DNA of 64,000 nt from Paenisporosarcina sp. HGH0030 (GCF_000411295.1 NZ_KE150422.1:1-64000); one strand, 5' to 3'; positions 8,210-17,941 are shown, numbered from the stretch's first letter. Translations and numbers: made by a program. The notes: a model not told the origin generated them from the letters alone.

Positions 8210-9754
8210 TTATAACATTTCAGATGTTGTTTTTGCTTGTAAGTGTAAAGTCAGGTAGTCAGGACCGCCTGCTTTAGAGTCTGTACCTGACATGTTGAAT
8301 CCACCGAATGGTTGGTATCCAACGATAGCGCCAGTACATCCGCGGTTGAAGTACAAGTTACCCACATGGAAGTCTTCACGTGCTTTTTCTTGGTTCATAC
8401 GGTTGTTTGTAATTACCGCACCAGTTAAGCCGTATTCTGTGTTGTTTGCAATTTCAAGAGCTTCGTCGAAATCTTTAGCTTTACAGATACCTACAACTGG
8501 TCCAAAGATTTCTTCTTGCATGATGCGAGCTTTAGGATCTAAGTCAGCGATTACAGTTGGTTGAATGAAGAATCCTTTAGAATCGTCACCAGTACCACCA
8601 GAAACTAGACGACCTTCACCTTTACCAATTTCAATGTAGCTCATGATTTTTTTGAATGCAGCGCCATCGATAACTGGACCTACGAAATGCTCATCTTGAT
8701 CTGGAACACCAACTGATAGAGCCTTAGTTAATTCTTCAACGCGGTTTACTACTTGATCGTATACATCTTCAACGATTACAGCGCGTGAACATGCTGAACA
8801 TTTTTGTCCACTGAAACCGAATGCAGATTTCACGATTGATTGAGCAGCTAATTCTAAATCAGCTTCTTTATCAACAACGATTGTGTCTTTACCGCCCATT
8901 TCAGCGATTACACGTTTAATCCAAATTTGACCTTCAGTTAATTTAGAAGAACGTTCGAAGATACGAAGACCAACGTCACGTGAACCAGTGAAACTGATTA
9001 AACGTGTGCGTGGGTGATCAACCATAAAGTCCCCAACTTCAGCACCAGAACCTGGAATGAAGTTTACCACTCCTGCAGGCATACCTGCTTCTTCTAATAC
9101 TTCCATAAATTTATATGCAACAACTGGTGTTGTAGAAGCAGGCTTCAGTAATACTGTGTTACCAGTAACCATTGCCGCAACTGCAGTACCCGCCATGATA
9201 GCGAATGGGAAGTTCCAAGGAGAAATAACAACTGCCACACCCATTGGAATGTAGTCATAACGGTTATACTCACCTGGACGGCTTTCAACTGGTTGACCAT
9301 CTTTCAAACGAAGCATTTGACGACCGTAGTATTCTAGGAAATCGATTGCTTCAGCTGCTTCAACGTCAGCTTCAACCCATGTTTTACCAGCTTCTTTAGA
9401 AAGTAATGCAGAGAATTCAAATTTACGACGACGCATAATTGCTGCCGCTTTGAATAATACATCAGCACGAATTTCAGGTTTTACTTTTTTCCATGTATTG
9501 AATGTAGCATCAGCGATATCCATAGCTTTAGAAGCTAATTCTTGGTTTGCTTTAGATACAGAACCTACAACTTCAGTTTTGTTAGCTGGATTGTAAGAAA
9601 CAATTTTGTCTTCAGTTGTAATGCGTTCGCCACCAATGATAAGTGGGAAGTCTTGACCCATATAACCTGCTACTGTTTTATAACCATCTTGGATGGCTTT
9701 TTTGTTTTCTTCTTTAGTGAAATCTGTAAATGCTTCATGTTTATAAGGAATCAT
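8210..9754 (-). CDS. rocA: L-glutamate gamma-semialdehyde dehydrogenase
   Basis: The 514-residue aldehyde dehydrogenase oxidises glutamate semialdehyde (pyrroline-5-carboxylate) to glutamate with NAD+, the step after ornithine aminotransferase and proline dehydrogenase. Visible signatures are [30 protein letters not shown], the general-base EMGGKD and the catalytic-cysteine region [12 protein letters not shown]. Length matches Bacillus RocA/PutC (515). ATG is preceded by AGGAGG. It is divergent from the RocR-like regulator with a 140-bp shared control region, in which I see no convincing -24/-12 sigma-54 promoter. Confidence 0.96.
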   Translation of the reverse strand: MIPYKHEAFTDFTKEENKKAIQDGYKTVAGYMGQDFPLIIGGERITTEDKIVSYNPANKTEVVGSVSKANQELASKAMDIADATFNTWKKVKPEIRADVLFKAAAIMRRRKFEFSALLSKEAGKTWVEADVEAAEAIDFLEYYGRQMLRLKDGQPVESRPGEYNRYDYIPMGVAVVISPWNFPFAIMAGTAVAAMVTGNTVLLKPASTTPVVAYKFMEVLEEAGMPAGVVNFIPGSGAEVGDFMVDHPRTRLISFTGSRDVGLRIFERSSKLTEGQIWIKRVIAEMGGKDTIVVDKEADLELAAQSIVKSAFGFSGQKCSACSRAVIVEDVYDQVVNRVEELTKALSVGVPDQDEHFVGPVIDGAAFKKIMSYIEIGKGEGRLVSGGTGDDSKGFFIQPTVIADLDPKARIMQEEIFGPVVGICKAKDFDEALEIANNTEYGLTGAVITNNRMNQEKAREDFHVGNLYFNRGCTGAIVGYQPFGGFNMSGTDSKAGGPDYLTLHLQAKTTSEML

Positions 9755-9894
9755 GTGAATCCTCCTATTTTTTATTTTAGTGCAAAATTAATTTGCGCTT
9801 TTATTTCGTTTACATCTATAATAATGCAAAAGATTGTTGCGTTTTTCAAGTGATATTTCTTATTTTCGTAAAAAACTTTAGGAGTGAGCCTCCC

Positions 9895-11202
9895 GTGAAC
9901 GATAAAGATCTTCAATTATTGCCGTTTTACCGTTTTGCAAGTGATCATATTTCAGTGGGAATCCACGCAATTGACCGGAATGGGCGGACCATTTTATACA
10001 ACGAAAAAATGAAAAACATTGAAGGCCTTGATTTACAGGATGTCGCTGACCGCTCCCTTCTTGAATTATTTCAATTCGACCAACAGGAAAGTACCCTTTT
10101 GAAAGTTCTGCAAAGCGGCGAACACGTGTTGAATGTCAAACAAACCTATTGGAATCGCAATGGCCATGAAATTACAACCATCAACGATACCCATCCTGTT
10201 TTTGATAATGGAGAATTAATCGGGGCTGTTGAGCTAGCACGTGACGTTACCACATTGGAACGCTTAGTTTATCAACCTTTGCGCCGATATGGGGAACCAA
10301 TAACATTTTCAGTAATTACGGCTGTTTCCGAATCGATGAAACACGTTATCTCAACCGCCAAAAAAGCGGCGATGGCACGTTTATCTGTCTTGCTTGTTGG
10401 TGAAGCTGGAACCGGAAAAGACTTGGTCGCTGAAGGCATTCATTATGAATTATCGCCACCTTTGTCCCATTTTTATACGTTATATTGCCACAACTCCGAT
10501 CCGACGATTCTCAATAAATTAAGAGAAGACATGATTGCGCTTGAAGCGAGCACGATATTTTGTGAACGAATTGACCTTTTGACTTTGGGTATGCAACAAC
10601 AACTACTGGAAATGGTTAATGACTCTACGCTAGGGGACCACTTATTTTTAGCAAGTGTAGGGGCAGACCCTGTGGATTTGATTGCTTCGGGAGAATTATT
10701 AAAAGAGCTTTATTACTTCTTCGCCTCCATGACGATTGTCGTCCCTCCCTTGCGTGAACGACGAGAAGATATTGATCCATTTATACACGATTATTTTGCA
10801 CGACATCGGGTTCGCTTCGGTTCAGCAATCATTGGCCTGACAGAAGAAGTACGTGACATTTTTCATTCGTACGACTGGCCAGGTAATTTAAAAGAAGTGG
10901 AAATCTTACTGGATGAGATCGCTTCGATGCTTACTGTAGAAGAAATGGTGACGTTCGAAATGTTGCCTCTGCATTTCAAATTAAAAATGCAGGAATTGCG
11001 GGAACCTCTTAAACGAGCAGAAGATTTCGTTGTCCAATCTGATCGTGAGTTACTGCCACTGGAAGATTATTTACGTGAAGCGGAAATGTACTATTTGCAG
11101 AAAGTGATGGGCATGTTTGAAGGAAATGTCACAAAAGCTGCAGTTGCTTTAGGAATGAGCAGGCAGAACCTGCAATATCGTTTAAGGAAGATAAGAAAAT
11201 AA
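9895..11202 (+). CDS. RocR-like PAS/AAA regulator lacking the sigma-54 contact motif
   Basis: The 435-residue regulator is built like an NtrC-family activator: a PAS sensor domain (about residues 10-110), an AAA+ domain (about 140-380) with Walker A GEAGTGKD at 169-176, and a C-terminal Fis-type helix-turn-helix (NVTKAAVALGMSRQNLQYRL). The GAFTGA loop is absent; the segment between Walker A and Walker B is shortened, and the Walker B acidic pair is replaced (STIFCERI, 219-226). It is therefore unlikely to activate sigma-54 polymerase and may act like TyrR on sigma-A promoters, or as a repressor. Divergence from rocA suggests control of arginine/ornithine/proline catabolism. GTG 9895 follows TAGGAG with good spacing. 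Confidence 0.85.
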   Translation: MNDKDLQLLPFYRFASDHISVGIHAIDRNGRTILYNEKMKNIEGLDLQDVADRSLLELFQFDQQESTLLKVLQSGEHVLNVKQTYWNRNGHEITTINDTHPVFDNGELIGAVELARDVTTLERLVYQPLRRYGEPITFSVITAVSESMKHVISTAKKAAMARLSVLLVGEAGTGKDLVAEGIHYELSPPLSHFYTLYCHNSDPTILNKLREDMIALEASTIFCERIDLLTLGMQQQLLEMVNDSTLGDHLFLASVGADPVDLIASGELLKELYYFFASMTIVVPPLRERREDIDPFIHDYFARHRVRFGSAIIGLTEEVRDIFHSYDWPGNLKEVEILLDEIASMLTVEEMVTFEMLPLHFKLKMQELREPLKRAEDFVVQSDRELLPLEDYLREAEMYYLQKVMGMFEGNVTKAAVALGMSRQNLQYRLRKIRK

Positions 11203-11250
11203 CATATGCAACCCTACTGTAAACGGTGTTTAAACGCATTATTAATAGAA

Positions 11251-11290
11251 AAAGCGAGCCGGCTCACAAGGAGTTGGCTCGCTTTCTACT
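11251..11290. terminator. Convergent terminator between RocR-like gene and yugI
   Basis: AAAGCGAGCC (11251-11260) pairs with GGCTCGCTTT (11276-11285). The A/T flanks suit both directions. Confidence 0.85.
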
Positions 11291-11294
11291 TTTC

Positions 11295-11669
11295 TCATTG
11301 ACCGGATTGTTTGATCCAATCTTGTAATTTGTCTTTTAAAGAGTTGAAACCTTCTGCATCATGCTCGTCAACGCGTGCTTGCAATGATTTTTTCGGTTTG
11401 TCTTCTTTACGTAAAACCGGTGGGCGTTCTTGTAATGCACGGATAGAAAGGCTGATTTTGCCTGCTTCTTCGTCCACTTCAAGTACTTTCACTTCGATTT
11501 CTTGCCCAACAGACAAGAATTCGCTTACGTCTTTCACATAACCATATGTGATTTCCGAAATATGCACTAATCCTTGGGTTTCTTCGTCTAATGCTACAAA
11601 CGCGCCATATGGCTGTACGCCTGTTACTTTTCCTGAGATTACTTCCCCAACTTCGTACTTCTTAGTCAT
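11295..11669 (-). CDS. yugI: S1-domain RNA-binding protein YugI (general stress protein 13)
   Basis: The 124-residue protein has one S1 domain (residues 6-75) with the signatures GKVTGVQPYGAFV, GLVHISEI and SLSIRAL, followed by a basic and acidic tail. B. subtilis YugI is a general stress protein of nearly equal size thought to associate with RNA or ribosomes. AGGAG precedes the ATG. It is a single gene between two terminators and belongs to the conserved yug cluster. Confidence 0.9.
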   Translation of the reverse strand: MTKKYEVGEVISGKVTGVQPYGAFVALDEETQGLVHISEITYGYVKDVSEFLSVGQEIEVKVLEVDEEAGKISLSIRALQERPPVLRKEDKPKKSLQARVDEHDAEGFNSLKDKLQDWIKQSGQ

Positions 11670-11756
11670 AATAATCGCTCCTAGTCTTGGATATATACCT
11701 ATCTACCTTAAGGCCATAGAAGATTATACCATAAACAAGAGTTTTACTCAAAAGAC

Positions 11757-13895
11757 TCACTGCATCGGCATGAAGTGAACGCGCCATCCTTCACTCGTCT
11801 TACGCAGTTGGAATCCTTTCTGTTTTTCATTATCCGTTCGATACTCTGCTTTTAAATTATAATAAATCACTTGATCATGATCATAATCATCTTCCAATAC
11901 TTCTGGTTGATATTCTACTGATTCGTATAGAGTTTTCCAATCCATCACGTCGGCAGAACGAGAGTAATCACCTATATATTCTTCCCGGGTAGGTCTTGAA
12001 TAGCTCTCGTCATCCAACAGCAATGCATATTGGGTTTCAGCATCTCCGGAATAAAGTGCTTCCAGATAAATTCCCGCAATAATATCTGGATTTTCCCATT
12101 TAATGATGTCGTAGTCATATGCTTTTTGGAATTCTTTGTAAATTTTTTGAACTCTTTTCGTGTAATGCAAATTAATCGGTTCAAAATAGTGCTCATTTAT
12201 AACTGAAATGCCTAAATCGAGTTGCCATACACCTTCTCGGTTTTTCACAACCGGTATTAACTTATGAGTTTCCTTCGTTCGGACTTCAACATTGCCAAAA
12301 TATTCATCATTTTGATAGGTGGTTAATCGGTCATCATACGTAAGTGTAATTTCTTCTTCTGGAAGGATATTTTCATCCCCTAGAAAGGCATGTAAATCCG
12401 TTACCGATTCCATGCCTTGGAATGGAAGTGCTAAATCCAACATAACTTTTGGGATATCTAATTGCTGGGCATAGGAAAATAACAGCACAGAATCAATCGG
12501 TGACAAATTCGATAAGGCATACTCAGGATTATTAGAACCTGGATTTTTCAGATAGGCATGAATTTTTTGCTGTAATTCCGAATTTGGCCACTCAACAATT
12601 TCCACATAATCTGATGATTCATCAGCAGGCATTAACTTAGCGAGTTCACCCGTTTCTGCAAGCGAGAATGCTTCCATCAATCTATTGAAATCAAGAAATT
12701 TGTAAGTTTCGTTCACTTCCCAATTATTCGCACTGAGGGAATCTACTACGGGTTTCATGAAATATTTCATTGGTGAAGTCCCAGGGTAATTAAGTAAATA
12801 TTTCCATGCAGCTTGGTATTCCTCTTTAATTTTCCCTTCTTCAAAAACGGCATTCTGATGAGATCCAAAAATCAATGTATAGGCAAGGTCTTCATAATAA
12901 GATTTTATTACGGTGTACAATCCACCTGGTTGCTTGACACCCATCAGGGAATATTCCATTGACTCAATAATTGACGCAGATTCTTGTGGACTGTAAACCA
13001 ACTCCCCAGCATTTGTGAAAGGTGCCATTGCTTTCATATGCAATAAATTCAAGGCAGGCTGAGCGATTCCTCCTTCAAGTCCGAGAAATAATTCATTCAT
13101 TTGATATTCCGTTACATACTCTTTTTGATTTGCAGCCACTTTAATTTTAATACCTTCATGTGAAGAATTCGAAATCATCTGCTGAACTGGTTCAGGCAAA
13201 TCTTTTTGTTTGCTATACAAATAGCCCACGTCAAGTTTCTCGTTCATTTTGGCAGTATTCAAAACTTCCTTATGTTCGACCAAAATCTGGTCATAGACCA
13301 TTTTCAATTCGTCCATTTTCTTGCTTAATTCATCCACAAACCGCATACTCATTTCTTCATTCAATTGATCTCCAACTTGCAGGGTTTCCACCATTTCTGA
13401 AGGCAGTCGTAAATACTTAATCGTTTCTCCATAGGCTACTTTCAAGGAAACTGTCGAGTTCTTTATAGTATCAGGATGTGTGATACGAGCAAATTCACTA
13501 TCCGCAAACTTTACAAAGCCCAGTTGATCGTATTGTTCACTCGTCATGCCAAGCATTTTCTGTCTTTTCTCACGTTCCTTTTGATAATCTTTTTTGAGTT
13601 CTTCTATTTCCTTCTGATCATATTCGGCTGCCGCGTTGTTCTTTTGATCATCATGATCATTCATGAATGAAGCGCTCAAAATTCCGATTAAGAAAACACT
13701 TGCCAAGCTGACAGCCCAAACACTGACTCTTTGCCATTTCGATGGTTTAACCGCATTCACGACAGGCACTTCATGTTGTTTTTGATTTTCTGCTTCTATT
13801 TTGCTTAATACATCGTCCGCATTAAATTTAGATGGAACGCGATTATAAGATTTGTTAAGTAATTTCATTTGTTGCTCAAATTGCTTATCGTCCAT
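11757..13895 (-). CDS. Large membrane-anchored anti-sigma factor (putative)
   Basis: The 712-residue protein has a short cytoplasmic N-terminus (about 1-55), one membrane segment (about 57-77, VSVWAVSLASVFLIGILSAS) and some 630 extracytoplasmic residues; the last 150 look like an NTF2-type domain. Its start overlaps the ECF sigma gene by 11 bp, the usual coupling of sigma and anti-sigma. No His-Cys-Cys zinc anti-sigma motif is present. Role as anti-sigma is inferred from overlap and topology, not recognised homology. The external part is far larger than in B. subtilis RsiW, RsiX or YhdL and is probably the sensor. Confidence 0.65.
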   Translation of the reverse strand: MDDKQFEQQMKLLNKSYNRVPSKFNADDVLSKIEAENQKQHEVPVVNAVKPSKWQRVSVWAVSLASVFLIGILSASFMNDHDDQKNNAAAEYDQKEIEELKKDYQKEREKRQKMLGMTSEQYDQLGFVKFADSEFARITHPDTIKNSTVSLKVAYGETIKYLRLPSEMVETLQVGDQLNEEMSMRFVDELSKKMDELKMVYDQILVEHKEVLNTAKMNEKLDVGYLYSKQKDLPEPVQQMISNSSHEGIKIKVAANQKEYVTEYQMNELFLGLEGGIAQPALNLLHMKAMAPFTNAGELVYSPQESASIIESMEYSLMGVKQPGGLYTVIKSYYEDLAYTLIFGSHQNAVFEEGKIKEEYQAAWKYLLNYPGTSPMKYFMKPVVDSLSANNWEVNETYKFLDFNRLMEAFSLAETGELAKLMPADESSDYVEIVEWPNSELQQKIHAYLKNPGSNNPEYALSNLSPIDSVLLFSYAQQLDIPKVMLDLALPFQGMESVTDLHAFLGDENILPEEEITLTYDDRLTTYQNDEYFGNVEVRTKETHKLIPVVKNREGVWQLDLGISVINEHYFEPINLHYTKRVQKIYKEFQKAYDYDIIKWENPDIIAGIYLEALYSGDAETQYALLLDDESYSRPTREEYIGDYSRSADVMDWKTLYESVEYQPEVLEDDYDHDQVIYYNLKAEYRTDNEKQKGFQLRKTSEGWRVHFMPMQ

Positions 13896-14442
13896 ATTCG
13901 GCCCCTCCTTTTAATGCAAGTGCGGATTTGAGTTGTTCTTTTGCTCTTAGCAACCGTGTCTTAACCGTTGCCAGTGGAATGTTCATGACATCACCGATTT
14001 GGTCATATGTGAGTTCCTGAAAATAAAATAATACGATGGGAATTCGATATTTTTCATCAAGCATCTGAATGGCCGCATGCAATTCTCTGTCTTCTTCAAA
14101 GACCAGAATTTTCGATTCTGCAGATCTTACACTCGTTCCGAAGTTTTCGTTATCCTGGGCTTTATCTTCTTTATCTTTTTCTCGTTGTTCTTTTCGATAA
14201 TAATCTCTCGCTGCATTTAACGTAATTTTGTATAACCATGTCGTAAATCGGTCACGCTGAAATTGATGGAGGAATCTATACAGTTTAATAAATACTTCCT
14301 GGGTCACATCTTGCACATCATCTGCTTTGACACCACACTGGTAGGCAAATTTCTCAACGGTCCTATGATGAAGATTCATTAAATCACCGTAGGCCGCCCT
14401 GTCTCCTTTTTGTGCCCTTTCAATTAAAACCAGTTCGTTCAT
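13885..14442 (-). CDS. ECF-type RNA polymerase sigma factor
   Basis: The 185-residue protein has region 2 (about residues 20-85; DDVQDVTQEVFIKLYRFL and FTTWLYKITLNAARDYYR) and region 4 (about 120-175; LTYDQIGDVMNIPLATVKTR) and no region 3, as in ECF sigma factors. The linker is rich in charged residues. It is followed by an overlapping membrane protein gene, likely its anti-sigma factor. A TGAAAC-17-CGTATA element upstream suggests autoregulation. The subgroup (W/X/V/M-like) cannot be fixed by eye. Confidence 0.93.
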   Translation of the reverse strand: MNELVLIERAQKGDRAAYGDLMNLHHRTVEKFAYQCGVKADDVQDVTQEVFIKLYRFLHQFQRDRFTTWLYKITLNAARDYYRKEQREKDKEDKAQDNENFGTSVRSAESKILVFEEDRELHAAIQMLDEKYRIPIVLFYFQELTYDQIGDVMNIPLATVKTRLLRAKEQLKSALALKGGAEYGR

Positions 14443-14473
14443 GAGGCCCCCTCACTCTCTATGTATTACCTGT

Positions 14474-14502
14474 TATACGAACGTTTTCCTTAAATTGTTT
14501 CA
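14474..14502 (-). promoter_or_regulatory. ECF sigma-type promoter of the sigma/anti-sigma operon
   Basis: TGAAAC (complement of 14497-14502) and CGTATA (14474-14479) are separated by 17 nt. This matches the -35/-10 preferences of Bacillus ECF sigma factors and lies about 30 nt before the sigma gene start. Confidence 0.7.
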
Positions 14503-14575
14503 AAAAATTATATTAATTTCAAAGGCTCTCGTGTAGAATTAGAAAAATCTTTAAAGATTGAAGGAGTTGGAGTAC

Positions 14576-15916
14576 ATGGCAAAGCGCGATCATTTTGCAT
14601 CTAAGATTGGCTTCGTCCTTGCAGCTGCAGGGAGTGCAATAGGGCTGGGGGCAATATGGAAGTTTCCATATATGGCAGGAACAAACGGTGGAAGCGTATT
14701 TGTCTTGATGTTTATCATCAGTACATTGTTAATTGGTTTACCAATTCTACTTGCAGAATTCGTCATTGGACGTAAAGGACAAGCTGATGCAATTACAGGA
14801 CTAAAAAAGCTGGCACCGGGCAAGAAATGGTATTTAATTGGTTGGTCAGGGTTCTTTTTTTCATTTATTATTTTGTCATTCTACAGTGTTGTGGGTGGAT
14901 GGATTTTATCCTATTTAGGAAGAGCTTTACTGTTCAGCCTTAATAATACTGGAGAAAGTTCTTACGCGAACTTATTCAATAGCATCATCTCGAACCCCTG
15001 GGAAGTATTGATTGGTCAAGCCGTCTTTATGTTATTGACGATTATGATTGTACAAGGTGGGATTGAGGCAGGGATTGAACGTGCCAGCCGAATTATGATG
15101 CCAGCACTATTAATCTTCTTTGTTGTTCTGGTTATTCGTTCATTGACACTGGAGGGCGCAATGGAAGGTGTTAAATTTATGTTCGTGCCAGATTGGTCTT
15201 ACTTTAATGCACAAACCTTGCTGTTGGCATTGGGTCAAGCGTTCTTCTCCCTTAGTGTCGGTGTAGCTGGAATGATGACATATGCCTCTTACTTGCCTAA
15301 GGAACAAAAATTAGGGAATTCTGCTGTTAGTGTTTCCATGTTAAATATCGGCATTTCACTAATGGCGGGTCTGGTTATATTCCCAGCCGTTTTTGCATTA
15401 GGATATTCGCCTAACGAAGGGCCGGGACTAGTTTTTATCATTTTACCTGCAGTCTTTGAACAAATTCCTTTCGGTGCTTTCTTTATGCTGTTGTTCTTTA
15501 TTTTGATGTTATTTGCAACTTTGACGTCTTCCATTGCGATGCTTGAGACCGTCGTGTCCATGGGGATTAAAAATGCATATGATAAACGGAAACGCTCTTC
15601 ATGGATTTATGGATTGCTTATTTTCCTTGTGGGTATTCCAAGTGCGCTATCGTTTGGGGTATTTTCGGATGTGAAGATATTCGGAAAATCTTTCTTCGAT
15701 TTTGCTGACTTCCTGACAAATAACTTTGGTTTACCTTTAGGGGCTTTAATGATTTCGATTTTTGCAGGTTACGTTTTGAAGAAACAAGAAACGTTTGAGG
15801 AATTGAATATGTCTTCTTTAGCTTTTAACATTTGGCGCTTCGTTGTTCGATACCTTGCCCCAATTGCGATTATTTTGATTTTCCTAAATGCCATGTTTTC
15901 AGCCTTTAAAGGTTGA
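14576..15916 (+). CDS. Sodium-dependent transporter, NSS/SNF family
   Basis: The 446-residue membrane protein has 11-12 hydrophobic segments and the NSS TM1 signature AIGLGAIWKFPYMAGTNGG, where the unwound helix binds Na+ and substrate. These symporters move amino acids or related amines with Na+; the substrate is not evident. ATG 14576 is chosen because AAGGAG lies 9 nt upstream, although the frame opens at TTG 14558. It is divergent from the ECF sigma gene. Confidence 0.92.
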   Translation: MAKRDHFASKIGFVLAAAGSAIGLGAIWKFPYMAGTNGGSVFVLMFIISTLLIGLPILLAEFVIGRKGQADAITGLKKLAPGKKWYLIGWSGFFFSFIILSFYSVVGGWILSYLGRALLFSLNNTGESSYANLFNSIISNPWEVLIGQAVFMLLTIMIVQGGIEAGIERASRIMMPALLIFFVVLVIRSLTLEGAMEGVKFMFVPDWSYFNAQTLLLALGQAFFSLSVGVAGMMTYASYLPKEQKLGNSAVSVSMLNIGISLMAGLVIFPAVFALGYSPNEGPGLVFIILPAVFEQIPFGAFFMLLFFILMLFATLTSSIAMLETVVSMGIKNAYDKRKRSSWIYGLLIFLVGIPSALSFGVFSDVKIFGKSFFDFADFLTNNFGLPLGALMISIFAGYVLKKQETFEELNMSSLAFNIWRFVVRYLAPIAIILIFLNAMFSAFKG

Positions 15917-16016
15917 GAACTGTCTGTAAAACGACTTATTTCACAAAATCTATATCTATGAGGTATGATAAGATAGTTGCAAGCATACGATGTATGATGG
16001 AAAGGAGTGCATGAAG

Positions 16017-16232
16017 ATGAAACAAGAATTTCACACTCAACTTCGCTTATTGCGTGAAGAACGTAATATGTCTTTAGAAGATTTATCATTAAAAACACGA
16101 GTTGGTGCGGGGAAATTAGAACAATATGAAGCTGGTACAGAAGTCCCTTCCGTACAGACCATTTTGAAATTATCCAACGCACTCGAAGTTCCAGCCTCTA
16201 ATTTGTTGGATGGACTTCAAGTTAGTTCATAA
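16017..16232 (+). CDS. Small XRE-family helix-turn-helix protein
   Basis: The 71-residue protein consists almost entirely of one Cro/C1-type HTH domain (LRLLREERNMSLEDLSLKTR, then a recognition helix and PSVQTILKLSNALEVP). ATG 16017 has AAGGAG nine nt upstream; the ATG nine bases earlier is too close to it. It lacks any partner domain, so it may be a small repressor. A perfect terminator follows. Confidence 0.85.
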   Translation: MKQEFHTQLRLLREERNMSLEDLSLKTRVGAGKLEQYEAGTEVPSVQTILKLSNALEVPASNLLDGLQVSS

Positions 16233-16238
16233 AACATG

Positions 16239-16276
16239 AAAAGAGCTTACACCAAAATTGGTGTAAGCTCTTTTTT
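16239..16276. terminator. Terminator between HTH gene and yugE
   Basis: AAAAGAGCTTACACC pairs with GGTGTAAGCTCTTTT across a 6-nt loop and is followed by T; it can serve both convergent genes. Confidence 0.9.
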
Positions 16277-16287
16277 GTGAATGGGGC

Positions 16288-16551
16288 TTAGACGATGCAT
16301 TTCGCCTCGTATTTTACCGCTATTAATTTATAGGCAATTTGAACACATTGGTCAATAGGGATCCATTGTTCATATGAATGTTCATAAACTTCTTGAATGC
16401 GTTTTGCCAGTTCAGTTGGATGGTCGATTCCTTGAAGGGCAGCCACTACATCAGCTGTTTCTGTATCATATGCATCAGTACCCATTTTGAAAGGATCCCA
16501 TAACTGAAGCAATTTCACTGCCTTGCGATTCATTTCAATATTTTCCATCAT
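16288..16551 (-). CDS. yugE: DUF1871 family protein YugE
   Basis: The 87-residue soluble protein matches the DUF1871 family (B. subtilis YugE) in size, in the WDPFKMGTDAYDTETADVVAAL stretch (residues 19-40) and in position next to patB. The function is unknown. Two adjacent ATG codons follow AGGTGA; either may start. It is divergent from patB with a 73-bp gap. Confidence 0.85.
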   Translation of the reverse strand: MMENIEMNRKAVKLLQLWDPFKMGTDAYDTETADVVAALQGIDHPTELAKRIQEVYEHSYEQWIPIDQCVQIAYKLIAVKYEAKCIV

Positions 16552-16624
16552 TTTTCACCTATTTACTTTTCTTTAATAAAAGCTATGATAACATATTAAT
16601 AAAAAAAGGAAAGAAGGAATTGCT

Positions 16625-17797
16625 TTGACTTCGTTTGAACAAGTAATCGATAGACGCAGTACTCGCTCAGTAAAATGGGATTTAATGGAGATAATATATG
16701 GGATTGAAGATGCTTCGGATATTTTGCCAATGTGGGTAGCAGACATGGATTTTGCAGCTCCTCAAGCCGTCATTGATGCACTTCAAGAACGACTCAAACA
16801 CCCGATCTTTGGCTACTCCTACATGTGTGAAGGATGTAGAACTGCCGTGCAAAATTGGCTTCTTCAACGTCACGGATGGCAAACACAAAGTGAATGGATG
16901 CTTTTTCATCATGGTGTAGTTCCTGCCATAGCGACGGTTATTGAAACATTTACTCAAAAAGGAGACAGCATCCTGATCTCATCTCCTGTCTATCCCCCGT
17001 TTTTCTCAATTCCCGAAAAACAAGGAAGACAACTTGTTGAGAATTTCCTAATTGAAAAAAATGGCGTTTATGAATTTGATTTGGATAGTTTTGAAAACCA
17101 GTTGGCTCAAGGCGTGAAACTTTACATTTTATGTAATCCCCACAATCCTGGTGGTATGGTGTGGTCAAAAGAAACTTTAGAAGAAATCGTTCGGTTGTGT
17201 GCTAAATATGATACCTTGATTTTATCTGATGAAATACATAGTGACCTGGTTTTTGCCCCACATCGACATATTCCACTTGTCACGGTTGCAAATGGTGAAG
17301 AACATCGTATTATTACTTGTGTTGCTCCCACAAAAACCTTTAACTTGGCTGGTATACAAGCTGCCGTCATGATTGTGACAGACGAAGAGAAACGGGAACA
17401 ACTAAAAGAAAACGCGCTTGCTCATGGACAAATGGAATTGAGTCCATTTGCGGCAACTGCTTTAACAGCCGCTTACGAACATGGTGAACCTTGGTTAGAA
17501 GAATTGCTGACTGTCTTTTCTTCACATATGGACTATGCCATTGCTGAAATAACCAAAGCTGTTCCTGCCGTGAAAATTGCTAAGCCGAATGGAACATACC
17601 TGTTATGGATCGATACTCGCGATACCGGTCTATCTGAAAAAGAGATAATGAATTTACTGTTGACCAAAGGAAAGCTTGCTTTGGAGCCTGGTTCTAAATA
17701 TGGACAAGCCGGAACAGGCTTTTTCAGAATGAATGTCGCTTGTCCTCGCTCGATTCTTGAAGATGGGGTTGCCCGTTTTATAAAGGCTTTAACTTAA
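16625..17797 (+). CDS. patB: Cystathionine beta-lyase / PatB-MalY family aminotransferase
   Basis: The 390-residue PLP enzyme of fold type I cleaves C-S bonds of cystathionine or cysteine conjugates. Seen are DILPMWVADMDFAAPQAV near the N-terminus, LCNPHNPGGMVW, the aspartate motif LSDEIHSDLVF and the Schiff-base lysine in APTKTFNLAG (about residue 239), all typical of MalY/PatB. Length matches B. subtilis PatB (387). TTG start is preceded by GAAGGA. In B. subtilis patB lies next to yugE followed by kinB; kinB is not here. Confidence 0.92.
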   Translation: MTSFEQVIDRRSTRSVKWDLMEIIYGIEDASDILPMWVADMDFAAPQAVIDALQERLKHPIFGYSYMCEGCRTAVQNWLLQRHGWQTQSEWMLFHHGVVPAIATVIETFTQKGDSILISSPVYPPFFSIPEKQGRQLVENFLIEKNGVYEFDLDSFENQLAQGVKLYILCNPHNPGGMVWSKETLEEIVRLCAKYDTLILSDEIHSDLVFAPHRHIPLVTVANGEEHRIITCVAPTKTFNLAGIQAAVMIVTDEEKREQLKENALAHGQMELSPFAATALTAAYEHGEPWLEELLTVFSSHMDYAIAEITKAVPAVKIAKPNGTYLLWIDTRDTGLSEKEIMNLLLTKGKLALEPGSKYGQAGTGFFRMNVACPRSILEDGVARFIKALT

Positions 17798-17868
17798 ACT
17801 AAATTTAACTACTCTGTTAAAACTGTTTGTTTTTTTGACGTACATTTGCGCTGGCCGCACGTTCCGCA

Positions 17869-17909
17869 TGAGCCAACAAGTATGAAAATCACATCCTTGT
17901 TGGTCTCCC
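17869..17909. repeat. Long hairpin in the gap after patB
   Basis: GAGCCAACAAG and CTTGTTGGTCTC form an 11-12 bp stem with one mismatch around a 15-nt loop. There is no T-run beside it. It could be a mobile palindromic element or an RNA structure; I cannot assign it. Confidence 0.45.
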
Positions 17910-17941
17910 ATGAAAGTTAACACATAGCAATATTAATAAGA

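Noticed and set aside
9755-9894. Sigma-54 promoter before rocA
   Set aside because: TTTTGCAT looks like a -12 box, but there is no GG at the required distance upstream.
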